Shown here in pieces: positions 8,179-19,006 of a DNA stretch of 64,000 bases. Position 1 is the first letter of the stretch. Every line of letters starts with the position of its first letter. The notes under the pieces were generated by a model. The model was not told the DNA's origin, ran no database searches, and was given only the letters and a program-made list of their open reading frames with translations. The translations under genes were made by a program, and so were the position numbers. The stretch covers positions 62,001 to 126,000 of the forward strand of contig NZ_JAUSUJ010000016.1 in assembly GCF_030813915.1 (NCBI RefSeq), read 5' to 3'. The DNA comes from Rhodoplanes tepidamans (GTDB lineage Bacteria; Pseudomonadota; Alphaproteobacteria; Rhizobiales; Xanthobacteraceae).

Positions 8179-8649
8179 TCAGCGTCCCGGCTCGCCGCGC
8201 AGGAACGCGGCGATCTCTGGCTTCTCCGACAGCGCCGCGAGATCGTCGGCGGTCGGAAGCTGCGGGCGGTCGCGCTCGGCGTTCACAAGACACAGGAAGC
8301 CGAGCGGCTCGCCTCCGGTGGCGCGGAACTGGTGCCAGGTCATCGGCGGAATGAAGACGAGGTCGCGCTCGCCGACCTCGCGCACCGCGTCGCCCACGAG
8401 GCAGTGGCCGCGCCCGCGAAAGATCATCACGGCATGCACGTGCTCGTGGCGCTCCAGCGTCGAGAAGCCGTCCGGCGCCACCTCGAAGTAGCGCAGCTCC
8501 CCGGCGAGCCGCGGATCCGAGAACAGGATCTGCCGCGACACCGACCGGAACAGCGCCCGCTCGTCCTCCTTGTAGGGCCGCGCCTCGACGCCCTCCCAGC
8601 GGAAGTCGTCCTCGGCCTTGCGGATCGTGTCGTTCGCGTCGGTGGTCAT
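8179..8649 (-). CDS. cupin-domain protein
   Basis: A 156-residue single-domain cupin. The two metal-binding cupin motifs are readable: RHEHVHAVMIFRGRG near residues 67-81 (candidate ligands H68, H70, H72) and PPMTWHQFRA near 101-110 (H106). Such proteins act as sugar isomerases, lyases, dioxygenases or ligand sensors. It lies directly downstream, on the same strand, of the RuBisCO-like gene, though 235 bp with a palindromic repeat separate them, so co-transcription is possible but not shown. A role on the same sugar-phosphate or acid-sugar pathway is inference from that neighbourhood. Confidence 0.8.
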   Translation of the reverse strand: MTTDANDTIRKAEDDFRWEGVEARPYKEDERALFRSVSRQILFSDPRLAGELRYFEVAPDGFSTLERHEHVHAVMIFRGRGHCLVGDAVREVGERDLVFIPPMTWHQFRATGGEPLGFLCLVNAERDRPQLPTADDLAALSEKPEIAAFLRGEPGR

Positions 8650-8729
8650 GGTGCAGTCTCGATCTCGGCCGTCCAGGTCGTTCCGGGCGGCGCCCTACAG
8701 GTGCCGCTTCGCATCCGAAGCCTCTCCCC

Positions 8730-8832
8730 CGTCGTGCTCCGCGAAGGCGGAGCACCCAGTACGCCGCAGCCATTCGACTGAAACGACGGAGTTCAGCGGA
8801 TACTGGGTCGTCCGCGTGCGCGGACGACGACG
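8730..8832. repeat. intergenic palindromic repeat (GTGCTCCGC-type)
   Basis: Between the RuBisCO-like gene and the cupin gene. Left hairpin GTGCTCCGC/GCGGAGCAC, then CCCAGTA, a spacer of about 45 bp, then TACTGGG and a right hairpin TCGTCCGCG/CGCGGACGA. The whole element is an inverted repeat with a hairpin at each end, the layout shared by the other repeats in this window. Confidence 0.7.
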
Positions 8833-8883
8833 ATCGATAGGCCGTGGCTCCGATCCGGTCGGTCTTGGGGCCATGGAGCGGTC

Positions 8884-9996
8884 TCACCCCATATAGTCAT
8901 GCCCGTGCACGGCGGCCACGAAATCCGCCGTGGCGGCGGCGAGGGTCTCGCGCGCCTCCAGGAGGGCGCCGCCGATCAGCAGCATCACGTCGGCCCCGTA
9001 GAAGTCCAGAAGCTCCGGCACGCGCTCGCGCGTCATCCCGCCGGCCGGCACCGGCAGGCTCGCGGCGAGCCCGTGCCACGGCGCCCGCGCCGCGTCGGCC
9101 AGCGCCCGGCAGGTCACGGTCGTGTAGCCGAAGCGGCCGCCGTAGTTCGGATAGACCACCGCGTCGGCGCCGATCAGGCGGAACAGCCTGCCGAACAGCA
9201 GCGGCGGCGCGATGCGGCTCGCCCCGCCCAGCGCCGGATGCGTGACGACGAGGAGATCGGGGTTCTCGGCGATCAGCGTGTGGACATTGGCGAAGCCCGC
9301 CACCATGGGCGCCACCATCACGGCCCGCACCCCGGCCGCGCGCGCGCAGGCGACCTGGGTGCGCATGCGGTCGAGGTCGCCCGAGAGGTTCGGCACGTAG
9401 AGCGGCGTGTGGCCGGTCCGCGCGCCGGCGTCGCGCACCGCCGCGGCGATGCGCGGCACCCGCTCGGCGAACGGCGCGGCCGGCTGGTCGGCAATGCCGT
9501 GATCGTCCTTGATCAGGTCGATGCCGCCCTCGGCGAAGTGTCGTGCGAGCCCGGCGAGCGCCGCGGCCGGCAGGCCCTGCGGCTTCAGCGCCGTCGCGGT
9601 CAGCGCCCGGCCGTGAACGCCGAGCCGCGCGCGGAGGCCGGCGATGCCGTGATGCGGGCCACCGAAGGCCGCGGCCGTCGCCGCCGGCAGCGCCACGTCG
9701 AGGAGCTCGACGTCGTCGTGCAGCGACGAGTTGCCGAACAGCATCGACAGAAGCTGGCCGGCATCGGCCCCGACGGTCGCTTCGGCGAGGCCGATCGTCA
9801 CGGCGAAGCGGCCGGCATCGGCCGGCACGATCGCCTCGACCCGGCCGACGATCGTGTCGATCACGGCCGGCTCGGTGATCGCCGACAGCGGCATTTCCAC
9901 CGATTGCTCGATCGCCAGGGCCTGCGCCCGCGACTCGATGTCGGCGGGCGCCGCCCGGATCAGATAGGTGACCTCCAGACGGCGGACGCCGGACAC
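8884..9996 (-). CDS. RuBisCO-like protein (form IV)
   Basis: A 370-residue member of the RuBisCO large-subunit superfamily. The start is the GTG at 9996 behind GAGAGGAAAC; the frame is open further up but without a ribosome-binding site. The barrel active site is recognisable: TATALKPQGLP with the first lysine near residue 138, and GGIDLIKDDHGIADQ with the carbamate-type lysine near 163 and Asp near 165. The third metal ligand, Glu in true RuBisCO, is His here (KDDH), which rules out normal carboxylation and is typical of form IV proteins. Characterised relatives act in methionine salvage (enolase, isomerase) or in apionate breakdown as decarboxylase/transcarboxylase. The neighbouring cupin, SAF oxidoreductase and binding proteins favour sugar-acid catabolism. 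No sugar kinase is seen nearby. Confidence 0.88.
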   Translation of the reverse strand: MSGVRRLEVTYLIRAAPADIESRAQALAIEQSVEMPLSAITEPAVIDTIVGRVEAIVPADAGRFAVTIGLAEATVGADAGQLLSMLFGNSSLHDDVELLDVALPAATAAAFGGPHHGIAGLRARLGVHGRALTATALKPQGLPAAALAGLARHFAEGGIDLIKDDHGIADQPAAPFAERVPRIAAAVRDAGARTGHTPLYVPNLSGDLDRMRTQVACARAAGVRAVMVAPMVAGFANVHTLIAENPDLLVVTHPALGGASRIAPPLLFGRLFRLIGADAVVYPNYGGRFGYTTVTCRALADAARAPWHGLAASLPVPAGGMTRERVPELLDFYGADVMLLIGGALLEARETLAAATADFVAAVHGHDYMG

Positions 9997-10161
9997 GGTG
10001 TTTCCTCTCACGGGCGATTGTCGAAAATCATCCCGATTCAGTGGGATGAACGCTTTCGTAGCACATCGCAGCGGCCGACACGCGCCCCAATCCGGCACCA
10101 GGACCGACACGCGAAAGCCCCATCTCCGCCATGAAACGCTGGCCTAATTTGCGGCGGGGGA

Positions 10162-10767
10162 ATGGGGAGTAGTCAAATCGTGGGCTGGCCGAGGCTCCTT
10201 CGGAGCGAGACGGCGCGTTTGCTCGTCAGACGATATTCGAAGGGTGTGACGATCGCGGGGACGGCGACGACCGCGGCGACACTGGTGCTTTCGGTCATTC
10301 AGGACGCGTCGCCACCCGACGGGCCGCCTCGGCCGCCCGCCGAGCTTCGCAGCGCCATCACACGGATCGAGCCTCCCGCCACCGTCACGGTGGCGGAGCG
10401 GAGGGCCGTCGCGGCCGTACCGCGGCCCGGTCCCGGCGCTGAATCACACGGGACGCGGCCCCCACCGGGGCCGGTCCGCACCCGTGACATCGCGACGGGG
10501 CCGCGCACGACGCCCGTCGCCATCACCGCGGCGCCTCGCGCCGCGGCCTCCATCGAGCCCCCGACTGTCTCGCCGGCGCTCGACCGCCCAGCCCTCGCTC
10601 GAACCCTCGAGGGTCCGGTCGAGGACACCGCTGTCGAACGTCACTGGACCTTCGGTTCATCGCTCCGGCTCGCGCGGTCCGCCGCCGAGTCGGCGACCAG
10701 CAAGGTGCTCGAATGGAAACACCGCGTCACGAGTTCGATCGGATCACTGCTCGACGTCCTGCCCTGA
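10162..10767 (+). CDS. hypothetical Pro/Ala-rich protein with one membrane segment
   Basis: A 201-residue reading frame starting at ATG behind GCGGCGGGGGA. It has a basic N-terminus, one hydrophobic segment near residues 29-47 (GVTIAGTATTAATLVLSVI), then a long low-complexity stretch rich in proline, alanine, threonine and arginine. No family was recognised. Its last 55 bases overlap the start of the TetR gene in another frame. The composition could also come from a non-coding stretch of high-GC DNA, so reality of the gene is uncertain. Confidence 0.4.
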   Translation: MGSSQIVGWPRLLRSETARLLVRRYSKGVTIAGTATTAATLVLSVIQDASPPDGPPRPPAELRSAITRIEPPATVTVAERRAVAAVPRPGPGAESHGTRPPPGPVRTRDIATGPRTTPVAITAAPRAAASIEPPTVSPALDRPALARTLEGPVEDTAVERHWTFGSSLRLARSAAESATSKVLEWKHRVTSSIGSLLDVLP

Positions 10768-11378
10768 CCCGCGAGCGGCTGCTGCGTGCCGCCCTCGCGG
10801 TCTTCGCGGACCACGGCTACGCCGGCGCCTCGGTCCGGCGCATCTGCCAGCGGGCCCGCGCCAATCCGGCCGCCGTGAAGCACTATTTCGGCAACAAGGA
10901 AGGTCTCTATCAGGAGGTCCTGCACGCCGCCGCGACGGCCTTCGCGGGCGACACCGACGGCTTCGGCGAGCCCGACGAGCGGCCGCCCGAGGAGATGCTG
11001 CGCGACCTCATCCGCCACCAGCTCCGGCCGGTGCTGCGGCGGAACACCATCGGCCGCTATCTCAAGGTGTTCGCCTGGGAGGACATGGCGCCGTCGCGGC
11101 CCTACAAGCAGTTCCTCGCGTCGGGCCGGTCGCCGGGACTGACCGCGGCCAACGCCATCGCCCGGAAGCTGCTGCCACGGGATGCCAGCAACGAGGAGAT
11201 CGCCATCGCCACCGCCTGGCTGATGAACCAGGCAATGCCGTTCGTGCGCAGCCGTGACGCGTATCGGGCGGCGCCGTTCGGGTTGCGCTACGACCAGGCC
11301 ATGGTGGAACGCCTCGCCGATCGGCTGACCCATCTGGCGCTGACCGGCCTCGCCGGACGGCCGCGACGGCTCGACTAG
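10713..11378 (+). CDS. TetR-family transcriptional regulator (CecR-like)
   Basis: A 221-residue regulator. The N-terminal helix-turn-helix is clear: LTRERLLRAALAVFADHGYAG followed by VRRICQRARANPAAVKHYFGNKEGLYQEVL near residues 18-70. The NPAAVKHYFGNKEGLY recognition helix and the start of the C-terminal part resemble the CecR (YbiH) subgroup, which senses drugs or small toxic molecules. It ends 9 bp from the convergent enoyl-CoA hydratase gene. The start overlaps the upstream hypothetical frame; no better start exists. Target genes are unknown; no clear palindrome was found before it. Confidence 0.85.
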   Translation: METPRHEFDRITARRPALTRERLLRAALAVFADHGYAGASVRRICQRARANPAAVKHYFGNKEGLYQEVLHAAATAFAGDTDGFGEPDERPPEEMLRDLIRHQLRPVLRRNTIGRYLKVFAWEDMAPSRPYKQFLASGRSPGLTAANAIARKLLPRDASNEEIAIATAWLMNQAMPFVRSRDAYRAAPFGLRYDQAMVERLADRLTHLALTGLAGRPRRLD

Positions 11379-11387
11379 AGCCGCGAG

Positions 11388-12179
11388 TCAGGGGCGCTTC
11401 GTCGGGGGCGCCCAGGCCGGCGGCCGGCGGTCGCGGAACGCGGCGCGACCCTCGACGCCTTCGGGCGACCAGAAGCCGCGGTGGAAGGTTTCGCGCAGCG
11501 ATTCCATCAGCTCCGGCGTCGGCGCCACGCCCCGCAGGACGCGCAGATCCCGTTTCGCCTCGGCGGTGGCATCGGGGGCGCAGAGCATGATCGCCTCGAG
11601 CGTCCCGGCGAGCACAGCCTCCATGTCGGCGACCGCACACAGCTGGTGCGCCACGCCGAGCCGCAGCGCCTCCTCGGCGCCGATGCGCTCGCCCGTGATC
11701 AGCAGGCGCCGCAGGGCCCGTGGGCCGAGCGCCCGCTCGAACAGCGGCACGTAGGGCGCGACCGGGAAGCCGAGCCGCAGTTCCGGCACGGCAAAGCTCG
11801 CATCCTCGGCGGCGATCAGCACGTCGCAGCAGGCGGCGAGCGCGAAGGCGCCGCCCATGCAGGCGCCGTGGACGAGCGCGACCGTCGGCTTCGGGCAGGC
11901 GTCGAGGGCGAGGCAGACGCTCGGCATCGACACACCGCCGCCATTGCTGGGTCCCGCATGCGCCTCGGGATCGCCCAGAACGTCGCCGCCGACGCCGAAA
12001 TGGCGCCCGTTGCCGCGCAGCACCAGCGCCCGCACGCCCGCATCCCGGGCGACCGCCGCGATGCAGGCGAGGAGCCGCTCCAGCATGCGGCCGTCATAGG
12101 CGTTGCCCTTGTCGGGACGGTCGAGCGTCAGCGTGGCGACGCCGCGGGCGTCGTGCTCGAAGAGCACATGGTCGGTCAC
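11388..12179 (-). CDS. enoyl-CoA hydratase/isomerase family protein
   Basis: A 263-residue crotonase-fold enzyme. It starts at GTG (12179) overlapping the stop of the upstream hydrolase in a GTGA junction, so the two are translationally coupled. Family marks: LTLDRPDKGNAYDGRML near residues 14-30, RALVLRGNGRHFGVGGDV forming the first oxyanion loop, and HGACMGGAFALAACCDVLIA. It would act on an acyl-CoA in the cytoplasm. One catalytic glutamate position (PELRLGF) is present. The partner hydrolase resembles enol-lactonase, so a ring-cleavage or dicarboxylate degradation route is plausible; no ring-cleavage gene is in view. Confidence 0.88.
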   Translation of the reverse strand: MTDHVLFEHDARGVATLTLDRPDKGNAYDGRMLERLLACIAAVARDAGVRALVLRGNGRHFGVGGDVLGDPEAHAGPSNGGGVSMPSVCLALDACPKPTVALVHGACMGGAFALAACCDVLIAAEDASFAVPELRLGFPVAPYVPLFERALGPRALRRLLITGERIGAEEALRLGVAHQLCAVADMEAVLAGTLEAIMLCAPDATAEAKRDLRVLRGVAPTPELMESLRETFHRGFWSPEGVEGRAAFRDRRPPAWAPPTKRP

Positions 12180-12967
12180 GCCGGCGCTCCGGCGAGGAAA
12201 CCGAGCAGCACGCGGTCGAAGGCCTCGGGCTGGTCCATGTTCGAGATGTGGCCGGCGCCGGCGATCACCTCGCAGCGCGAGCCCGGCAGCGCATCGGCGA
12301 GGCGCCGCATCGCCGTCGGGGTGGCACCGTCCTGCTCGCCGACGACGAACAGGGCGGGTCGCACGATCGTCGCGGCGGCCGGCCGCATGTCGTGATCGGC
12401 GAGCGCGGCGGCGCAGCCGGCGAAGCCGTTCACCGGCGTGGTGCGGATCATCTCGCGCAGACGGTCGACATGCGGCGGGTTCGCGGCGACGATCGCGGGC
12501 GGGCACCAGCGTCGAACCGTCGGCTCCACCAGAGCCTCCATGCCCTGCGCACGGGCCAGCGCGATGCGCTCCTCCCAGGCGCGGGCCGATTCCGGCGACG
12601 ACGCCGCCGAGGTGTCGCAGGCGACGACGCGTTCGACACGCTCCGGCTGGCGGGCGGCGAGGCCCAGAACGGTGGTGCCGCCCATCGACAGACCGACGAG
12701 GCTGCAGCGGGCGATGCCGAGCGCATCGAGCAGCGCCGCGAGATCGGCGATCAGCAGATCGAAATCGTAGCGGCCGTCCGGCGCCTCCGTGCCGCCGTGG
12801 CCGCGCTGATCGTAGCGCAGCACGCGGAAGCGATCACGCAGCAGCGCCGCCTGACCGTCCCACATGGCGAGGCTGGTGGCGAGCGAGTTGCTGAACACCA
12901 CCCACGGCGCCCCCTCGGGCCCTTCGACGGTGCAGTTGAAATCGATGCCGTTGGCCCTGATCCGCAT
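12176..12967 (-). CDS. alpha/beta hydrolase, 3-oxoadipate enol-lactonase-like
   Basis: A 263-residue alpha/beta hydrolase of PcaD-like length. The catalytic triad is visible: nucleophile Ser94 in GLSMGG, Asp in VVGEQDG near residue 210, and His in GAGHISNMDQPEAF near 240. The oxyanion region FSNSLATSLAMWD matches the PcaD pattern (NSLGTDLxMWD). PcaD hydrolyses 3-oxoadipate enol-lactone in the beta-ketoadipate pathway. Here it is coupled to an enoyl-CoA hydratase instead of pcaBC, so a related lactone or ester substrate is equally likely. Confidence 0.8.
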   Translation of the reverse strand: MRIRANGIDFNCTVEGPEGAPWVVFSNSLATSLAMWDGQAALLRDRFRVLRYDQRGHGGTEAPDGRYDFDLLIADLAALLDALGIARCSLVGLSMGGTTVLGLAARQPERVERVVACDTSAASSPESARAWEERIALARAQGMEALVEPTVRRWCPPAIVAANPPHVDRLREMIRTTPVNGFAGCAAALADHDMRPAAATIVRPALFVVGEQDGATPTAMRRLADALPGSRCEVIAGAGHISNMDQPEAFDRVLLGFLAGAPA

Positions 12968-13004
12968 GCTGTGGCTGCCCGATGATCGCTGCGCCGGACC
13001 AGAC

Positions 13005-14852
<1,848 letters not shown>

Positions 14853-15028
14853 TGACGACTCGCTGAGGGCGGGACCGGTGGCCGGGCGGACTGTAGTCGA
14901 TCGTCGCCCCCGCGTCCAACCCGGCCGGCCGCGGCGCCGGCGCCGGCCGGTGGCGCGGCAGGACCGGCGATGGTCACGGGGAGACGGCGGGGCGACGGGG
15001 GGACGCGCGACTGCGCCGCGGCGTCCGG

Positions 15029-16495
15029 TCAGGCGCTGCGGACCAGCGGCTGGCCCTCGTCCAGCGACCGGATGGCGCGGTCGACCTGCTCGGCGGTCCG
15101 CCGCCACGACCACGGGACGTAGCCGGCCCGGATGGCGGCCTCGCGGGCCGCGACATAGCCGCGATCGTCGAGCGCGCGGACGACCAGCCGGTGGCATTCG
15201 GCGACGTCGACCGGATCGAAGTAGTCGACGAGATCGCCGCCCGCCTCGGGAATCGAGCTCGCCCCGGAGGCGATGCAGTACTTGCCGAGCCGCAGGCTCT
15301 CCGACACCGGCAGGCCCCAGCCTTCGTAGAGCGACGGGTAGATGGTGAACAGGCAGTTCGCGTAGTACCAGGCGAGCTCCTCGTCGGGCACGCTGGTCAG
15401 CATCGTGATCCTGGTGTTCACGGTGGTGTCGTGGCGCATCTGATGCAGGAGGTCGTCCATCAGCACGTAGCGCGTGCCGATCAGCAGGAGCTCGGGGCAC
15501 TCGTCGCCGCGCGCCTCCGCGAGCCGCCGCCAGACGTGATACAGGCAGACGTGGTTCTTCCGGATCTCGAGCGTCGACACGCACAGCACGAAGGGACGCT
15601 TCGGAACGACGCGCGGCAGCGGCGAGCTGGCCGCCGTCGACGTGGCGGCGGGCGTGGCGGCGGGCGTGGCGACCTTGGGCCGGAGCGGATCGTCGCCGAG
15701 CCGGATCACCTCGACGGGGCGCGCCGGCAGGTTCTCGCGCCGGATGTAGCGGGTGATCTCGCGCCGCTGGAACTCGGAGATGGTCAGCAGCAGGTCGGCG
15801 TTGCGGATCTGCCGGCGCACCCAGCGGGTGATCAGCGCCGCCATCGCGTGGTTCGGGGTCCACTGCGGGAACAGCGTCGGGATCAGATCGTAGACGATGC
15901 TGACGCAGCGGAAGCCGTGCACGCGCTTGCTCGCCGCGATGGTCTCGCCGTAGCCGTCGAGCCCCCATCCCGCGGTGCCGGACAGCACCACGTCGTCGCG
16001 CCGGAACAGATCCGCCACCACGGGCGGCCCGGCCCGCGCGAGGGTCGGCTCCTGCGGAGCGGACGCGGCGGCCCCGCGCCAGCGGCGCGTGCGCAGCGTC
16101 CGGACCAGGCCGCGGACGCTCAGCCGCACGTGGCGCCAGGCGGTGCGGATGTCGTCCGGCGTGGCGGCGACGACGGTCCGCTGCCACCAGTTCAGACGCC
16201 GCTTCGGCGCCGCCGCGGCGGCCGGCGCGACGAGGCCGAGCGGCACCGGGCGGCGCGCCGGACCCGGCCCGGCCCGATCGTTGGCGACCGGCAGCAGACA
16301 GACCCTCACCACCTCGGGAAGCTGTTCGAGGCCGACCTCGGCGATCGTCCGCGACGCCGGATCGTAGCGGAACAGGCGGACGTCCGGACGGACGTGACGC
16401 AGCTCGGAGAGGATGCCGACGACCGTCCGCTGGATGCCGGTCAGATGCTGCAGCGGCCAGTCGACGAGATCGGAGACGTCGTACCACACCGTCAT
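15029..16495 (-). CDS. GT4-family glycosyltransferase
   Basis: A 488-residue GT-B glycosyltransferase. The start overlaps the FkbM stop in an ATGA junction. The N-terminal part begins VWYDVSDLVDWPLQHLTGIQRT, typical of a rhizobial mannosyltransferase subgroup; the C-terminal GT4 domain shows FVLCVSTLEIRKNH and YPSLYEGWGLPVSESL, with the two glutamates of the EX7E motif. A Thr/Ala-rich insertion (TPAATPAATSTAAS) interrupts the linker. It probably adds a mannose or similar residue to a surface polysaccharide at the cytoplasmic face. Confidence 0.88.
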   Translation of the reverse strand: MTVWYDVSDLVDWPLQHLTGIQRTVVGILSELRHVRPDVRLFRYDPASRTIAEVGLEQLPEVVRVCLLPVANDRAGPGPARRPVPLGLVAPAAAAAPKRRLNWWQRTVVAATPDDIRTAWRHVRLSVRGLVRTLRTRRWRGAAASAPQEPTLARAGPPVVADLFRRDDVVLSGTAGWGLDGYGETIAASKRVHGFRCVSIVYDLIPTLFPQWTPNHAMAALITRWVRRQIRNADLLLTISEFQRREITRYIRRENLPARPVEVIRLGDDPLRPKVATPAATPAATSTAASSPLPRVVPKRPFVLCVSTLEIRKNHVCLYHVWRRLAEARGDECPELLLIGTRYVLMDDLLHQMRHDTTVNTRITMLTSVPDEELAWYYANCLFTIYPSLYEGWGLPVSESLRLGKYCIASGASSIPEAGGDLVDYFDPVDVAECHRLVVRALDDRGYVAAREAAIRAGYVPWSWRRTAEQVDRAIRSLDEGQPLVRSA

Positions 16496-17244
16496 CGCGG
16501 CACCGGCGGGTGGAGGTTGGGCAGGAACCGGGCGGGGACGAAATTGTCGAGCACGTTCACGGGCACCTCGAGCCGCTCGCGCAGCTCGGGCTCCTCGGCC
16601 CGGAAGTAGAACCGGTTCAGCCCGTCGAACAGCGCGAAGCGGTAGCCGGCGTCGAACAGCAGGCCCTCCCAGGCGAACCAGGTCGGCTCGCAGGTCACCG
16701 GCCGGACTGCCTCGACGATCACCACGCGGGGGCGGCAGGCGCGCCACTCGGCGCTCTCGATCACGGCGCGCTCGGCCCCCTCGACGTCGATCTTCAGGAA
16801 GTCGACCTCGCCCGACACATGGACATCGGTGATCGCCGCGAGCGACCGCACCTCGACGTCGCGCTCGGTGACCGTGTAGCCGGTCGACGCGATTACATCG
16901 ACCTCCATGGTGTCCTTCAGGCCGGACAGGCCGGTGTCGTGCACCTCGAGAAAGCGCGCCGTCGCGCCGTCCTCGGTCCCGACCGCGACCTTGAGATTGA
17001 TGTCGCGCGGCCGGGCCGCGACGAGCCGGTCGAAATAGACCTCGTTCGGCTCGACATTGATGCCGGACCAGCCCTTCAGATAGAAGTGCTTGGTGACGGA
17101 ATCGGCATCCGGATCCCATGCCCCGACATCGATGTAGAAGCCGCGCGGCTGCCCGACGAAGCAGCGCTCGAGCAGCACGTCCTCGTTGTTCTGGGCGTAG
17201 GAGACCATGGGCGGCCGCTCGAGCATCGCTGTGTGGAGGTTCAT
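16492..17244 (-). CDS. FkbM-family methyltransferase
   Basis: A 250-residue SAM-dependent methyltransferase of the FkbM type. Diagnostic motifs are MVSYAQNNEDVLLER near the N-terminus, FYIDVGAWDPDADSVTKHFYLKG (SAM loop, then GINVEPN), and VDFLKIDVEGAE. It likely O-methylates a sugar of the nearby glycan. ATG 17244 was taken; ATG 17208 directly at SYAQN is possible, and a TTG frame up to 17295 is less likely. It is the first gene of a three-gene set with the glycosyltransferase (4-bp overlap) and the ABC exporter. Confidence 0.9.
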   Translation of the reverse strand: MNLHTAMLERPPMVSYAQNNEDVLLERCFVGQPRGFYIDVGAWDPDADSVTKHFYLKGWSGINVEPNEVYFDRLVAARPRDINLKVAVGTEDGATARFLEVHDTGLSGLKDTMEVDVIASTGYTVTERDVEVRSLAAITDVHVSGEVDFLKIDVEGAERAVIESAEWRACRPRVVIVEAVRPVTCEPTWFAWEGLLFDAGYRFALFDGLNRFYFRAEEPELRERLEVPVNVLDNFVPARFLPNLHPPVPR

Positions 17245-17876
17245 GTCGCAGACCGGCCGGCCGGATCGATCGTCCGGGACGGACGGCTGCAGCAACGCGA
17301 ACAGAATGAACTTTCAAGCATCTCGTTTCTTCCAGACACGATCGGCGTGGCGCCGGTCGGACGACCGGCGACCGGTCGCGCGTAATGTCGACAGGCCGCG
17401 ACGCGTCCGCTGGCCGGTCCCACATCGCCCGAAACGCTCTGCGGGAAAAATGCCCGTGCACCCGTTCCGTTCGCACCCGACGAAACACGATTCCGAGCGG
17501 TCAACGGATGTGCAAATCTCGACGAATCGGCCCCAATTCGCCGAACAACTCCCAAGTCGTTCTCAGACTCCCCTCTGGTTCGGACAATACAGCCGGGGCG
17601 ATCGGGATCGCAAGCGCCAGACCAGCACTCCGCGCGGCAAACCGAATTCGGCGGGGGAAATCCCGCACTACGATTTCGGAAGGGCTCCGCCCCGCGATTA
17701 GTACAATTTATCCTATATTGCGATTAGCCTGATCGATCTCACGCCTTGCTGGTACGTCCGCCAGCCACATCGGGTCGCGTGCACGCGTCAGAGTGGCGCA
17801 GGCCGACACCCTCCCCCCGTGGGCGCGGGAGCGGTCCCCGGCCGGTCGGAGCGGCGCATGGCCGGGCGGCGGCGAA
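17245..17876. other. gene-free, less GC-rich spacer
   Basis: About 630 bp without a convincing gene. GC is visibly lower than around it, most of all at 17695-17740 (AGTACAATTTATCCTATATTGCG). It should hold the promoter of the leftward FkbM-glycosyltransferase-ABC set, and it follows the end of the next leftward gene (17877). No clear operator or terminator hairpin was recognised. A small RNA cannot be excluded. Confidence 0.5.
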
Positions 17877-18992
17877 TCAGCGAGCGGCTGCGAGCCGCAG
17901 CGCGGTGTCGACGACGTGCCGGGCGATCGCCGGCGGCGTGTGGTGGGCCAGCACCTGGGCGCGACCGGCCTCGGCGATGCGGGCGAGCCGCGGCCGGTCG
18001 GCGAGCGCGGCCCGCACCGCGCGGGCGAGGCCGCCGGGCTCGACGTCGTAGTAGAGCGCGTGCTCGCCATCGAGCAGCGGCGCATGGCGCTCGATCGACG
18101 GCCGGTTGGCGAGCGGCACCGAGCCGCACAGCGCCGATTCGTACAGGCGGAAGCACTGCCAGCCGTAGCCCTCCGGCGTCCACACCAGCCGGGCGCGGGC
18201 GAGCCGCGCCAGATAGGCGTCGAGCGGCAGCGGCGCGTCCGGGATGTCGACGACGACTCCCTCGGCGCGCAACGCCAGGAGCTCGTCGAGACCGGTCTCG
18301 CGCACCGTGGAGGAATCCTTCACACGGCCGGCGAAGAACACGTCGGCGGTCTTCTCCGCCTCCGGCACGGGCCCCGGCAGCGGCCGTGCGAACACCTCGA
18401 GCGGCACGCCGAGCGACAAGGGCCGCAGCGTTTCCATGCGGCGGCGATTCCGCGCGATGCGCCGGAAGCGGGCGGTCGGCACCCGCCAGTGCAGCGTCCC
18501 GGTGAAGGCCTGCCAGTGGTCGGCCGGCAGCTCGCGCTTGAAGTAGGCCACGGCGCGGTCGAGCAGGAAGGCATTGCCGCGGTCGACGACGGCCGGATCG
18601 TCGAAATCGAGCACCGCGACGGGCGCGGCGACGCGGCCGCGCAGCAGCTGCGGCGCGACGCTGCGGGCCAGCGGCAGCGAGCCGTGCAGCACGCTGCGGC
18701 GGAAGATCGTCCGGCCGAGCGCGCGCGGCGTCCACGGCGCGCAGGCCGGAGCGTGGACGACGACGAGGTCGAAGCCCGGGTCGGCCAGCCGTGCCGCGAG
18801 CTCGCGCAGCGTGCCGAGCGTGACGAGATGGCGCCCGCGCGCCGGATCCGCGCTCGTCTCGTCCGGCCAGGTCGAGTGGAACTCGGTCGTCTCCGGAAAC
18901 GCCGCGTGCATGTAGCCGGTCGGACCGATCTCGAGGATGCGCGGGGCGCTCGCGCGGGGCGCCGCCGGGCTCGCCTGGACCTGTTCGGACAT
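17877..18992 (-). CDS. glycosyltransferase (CgeB/group-1-like)
   Basis: A 371-residue protein. The N-terminal half is atypical (ILEIGPTGYMHAAF, later ADVFFAGRVKDSSTVRETG), while the C-terminal part has the nucleotide-sugar side of a GT-B enzyme: LVWTPEGYGWQCFRLYESALCGSVPL and the following SIERHAPLLDGEHALYYDVEPGGLA. This resembles the CgeB-type glycosyltransferases that read YGWGxRxxEA. It likely transfers a sugar to a surface polymer. ATG 18992 was chosen since upstream sequence reads into the neighbouring gene on another frame; the gap to that gene is 14 bp, so the two are co-transcribed. Confidence 0.8.
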   Translation of the reverse strand: MSEQVQASPAAPRASAPRILEIGPTGYMHAAFPETTEFHSTWPDETSADPARGRHLVTLGTLRELAARLADPGFDLVVVHAPACAPWTPRALGRTIFRRSVLHGSLPLARSVAPQLLRGRVAAPVAVLDFDDPAVVDRGNAFLLDRAVAYFKRELPADHWQAFTGTLHWRVPTARFRRIARNRRRMETLRPLSLGVPLEVFARPLPGPVPEAEKTADVFFAGRVKDSSTVRETGLDELLALRAEGVVVDIPDAPLPLDAYLARLARARLVWTPEGYGWQCFRLYESALCGSVPLANRPSIERHAPLLDGEHALYYDVEPGGLARAVRAALADRPRLARIAEAGRAQVLAHHTPPAIARHVVDTALRLAAAR

Positions 18993-19006
18993 GCGCCGGC
19001 GCGGCG

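Noticed and set aside
8884-9996. A true carboxylating RuBisCO
   Set aside because: The metal-binding motif reads KDDH rather than KDDE and the protein is short; no small subunit or phosphoribulokinase is near.
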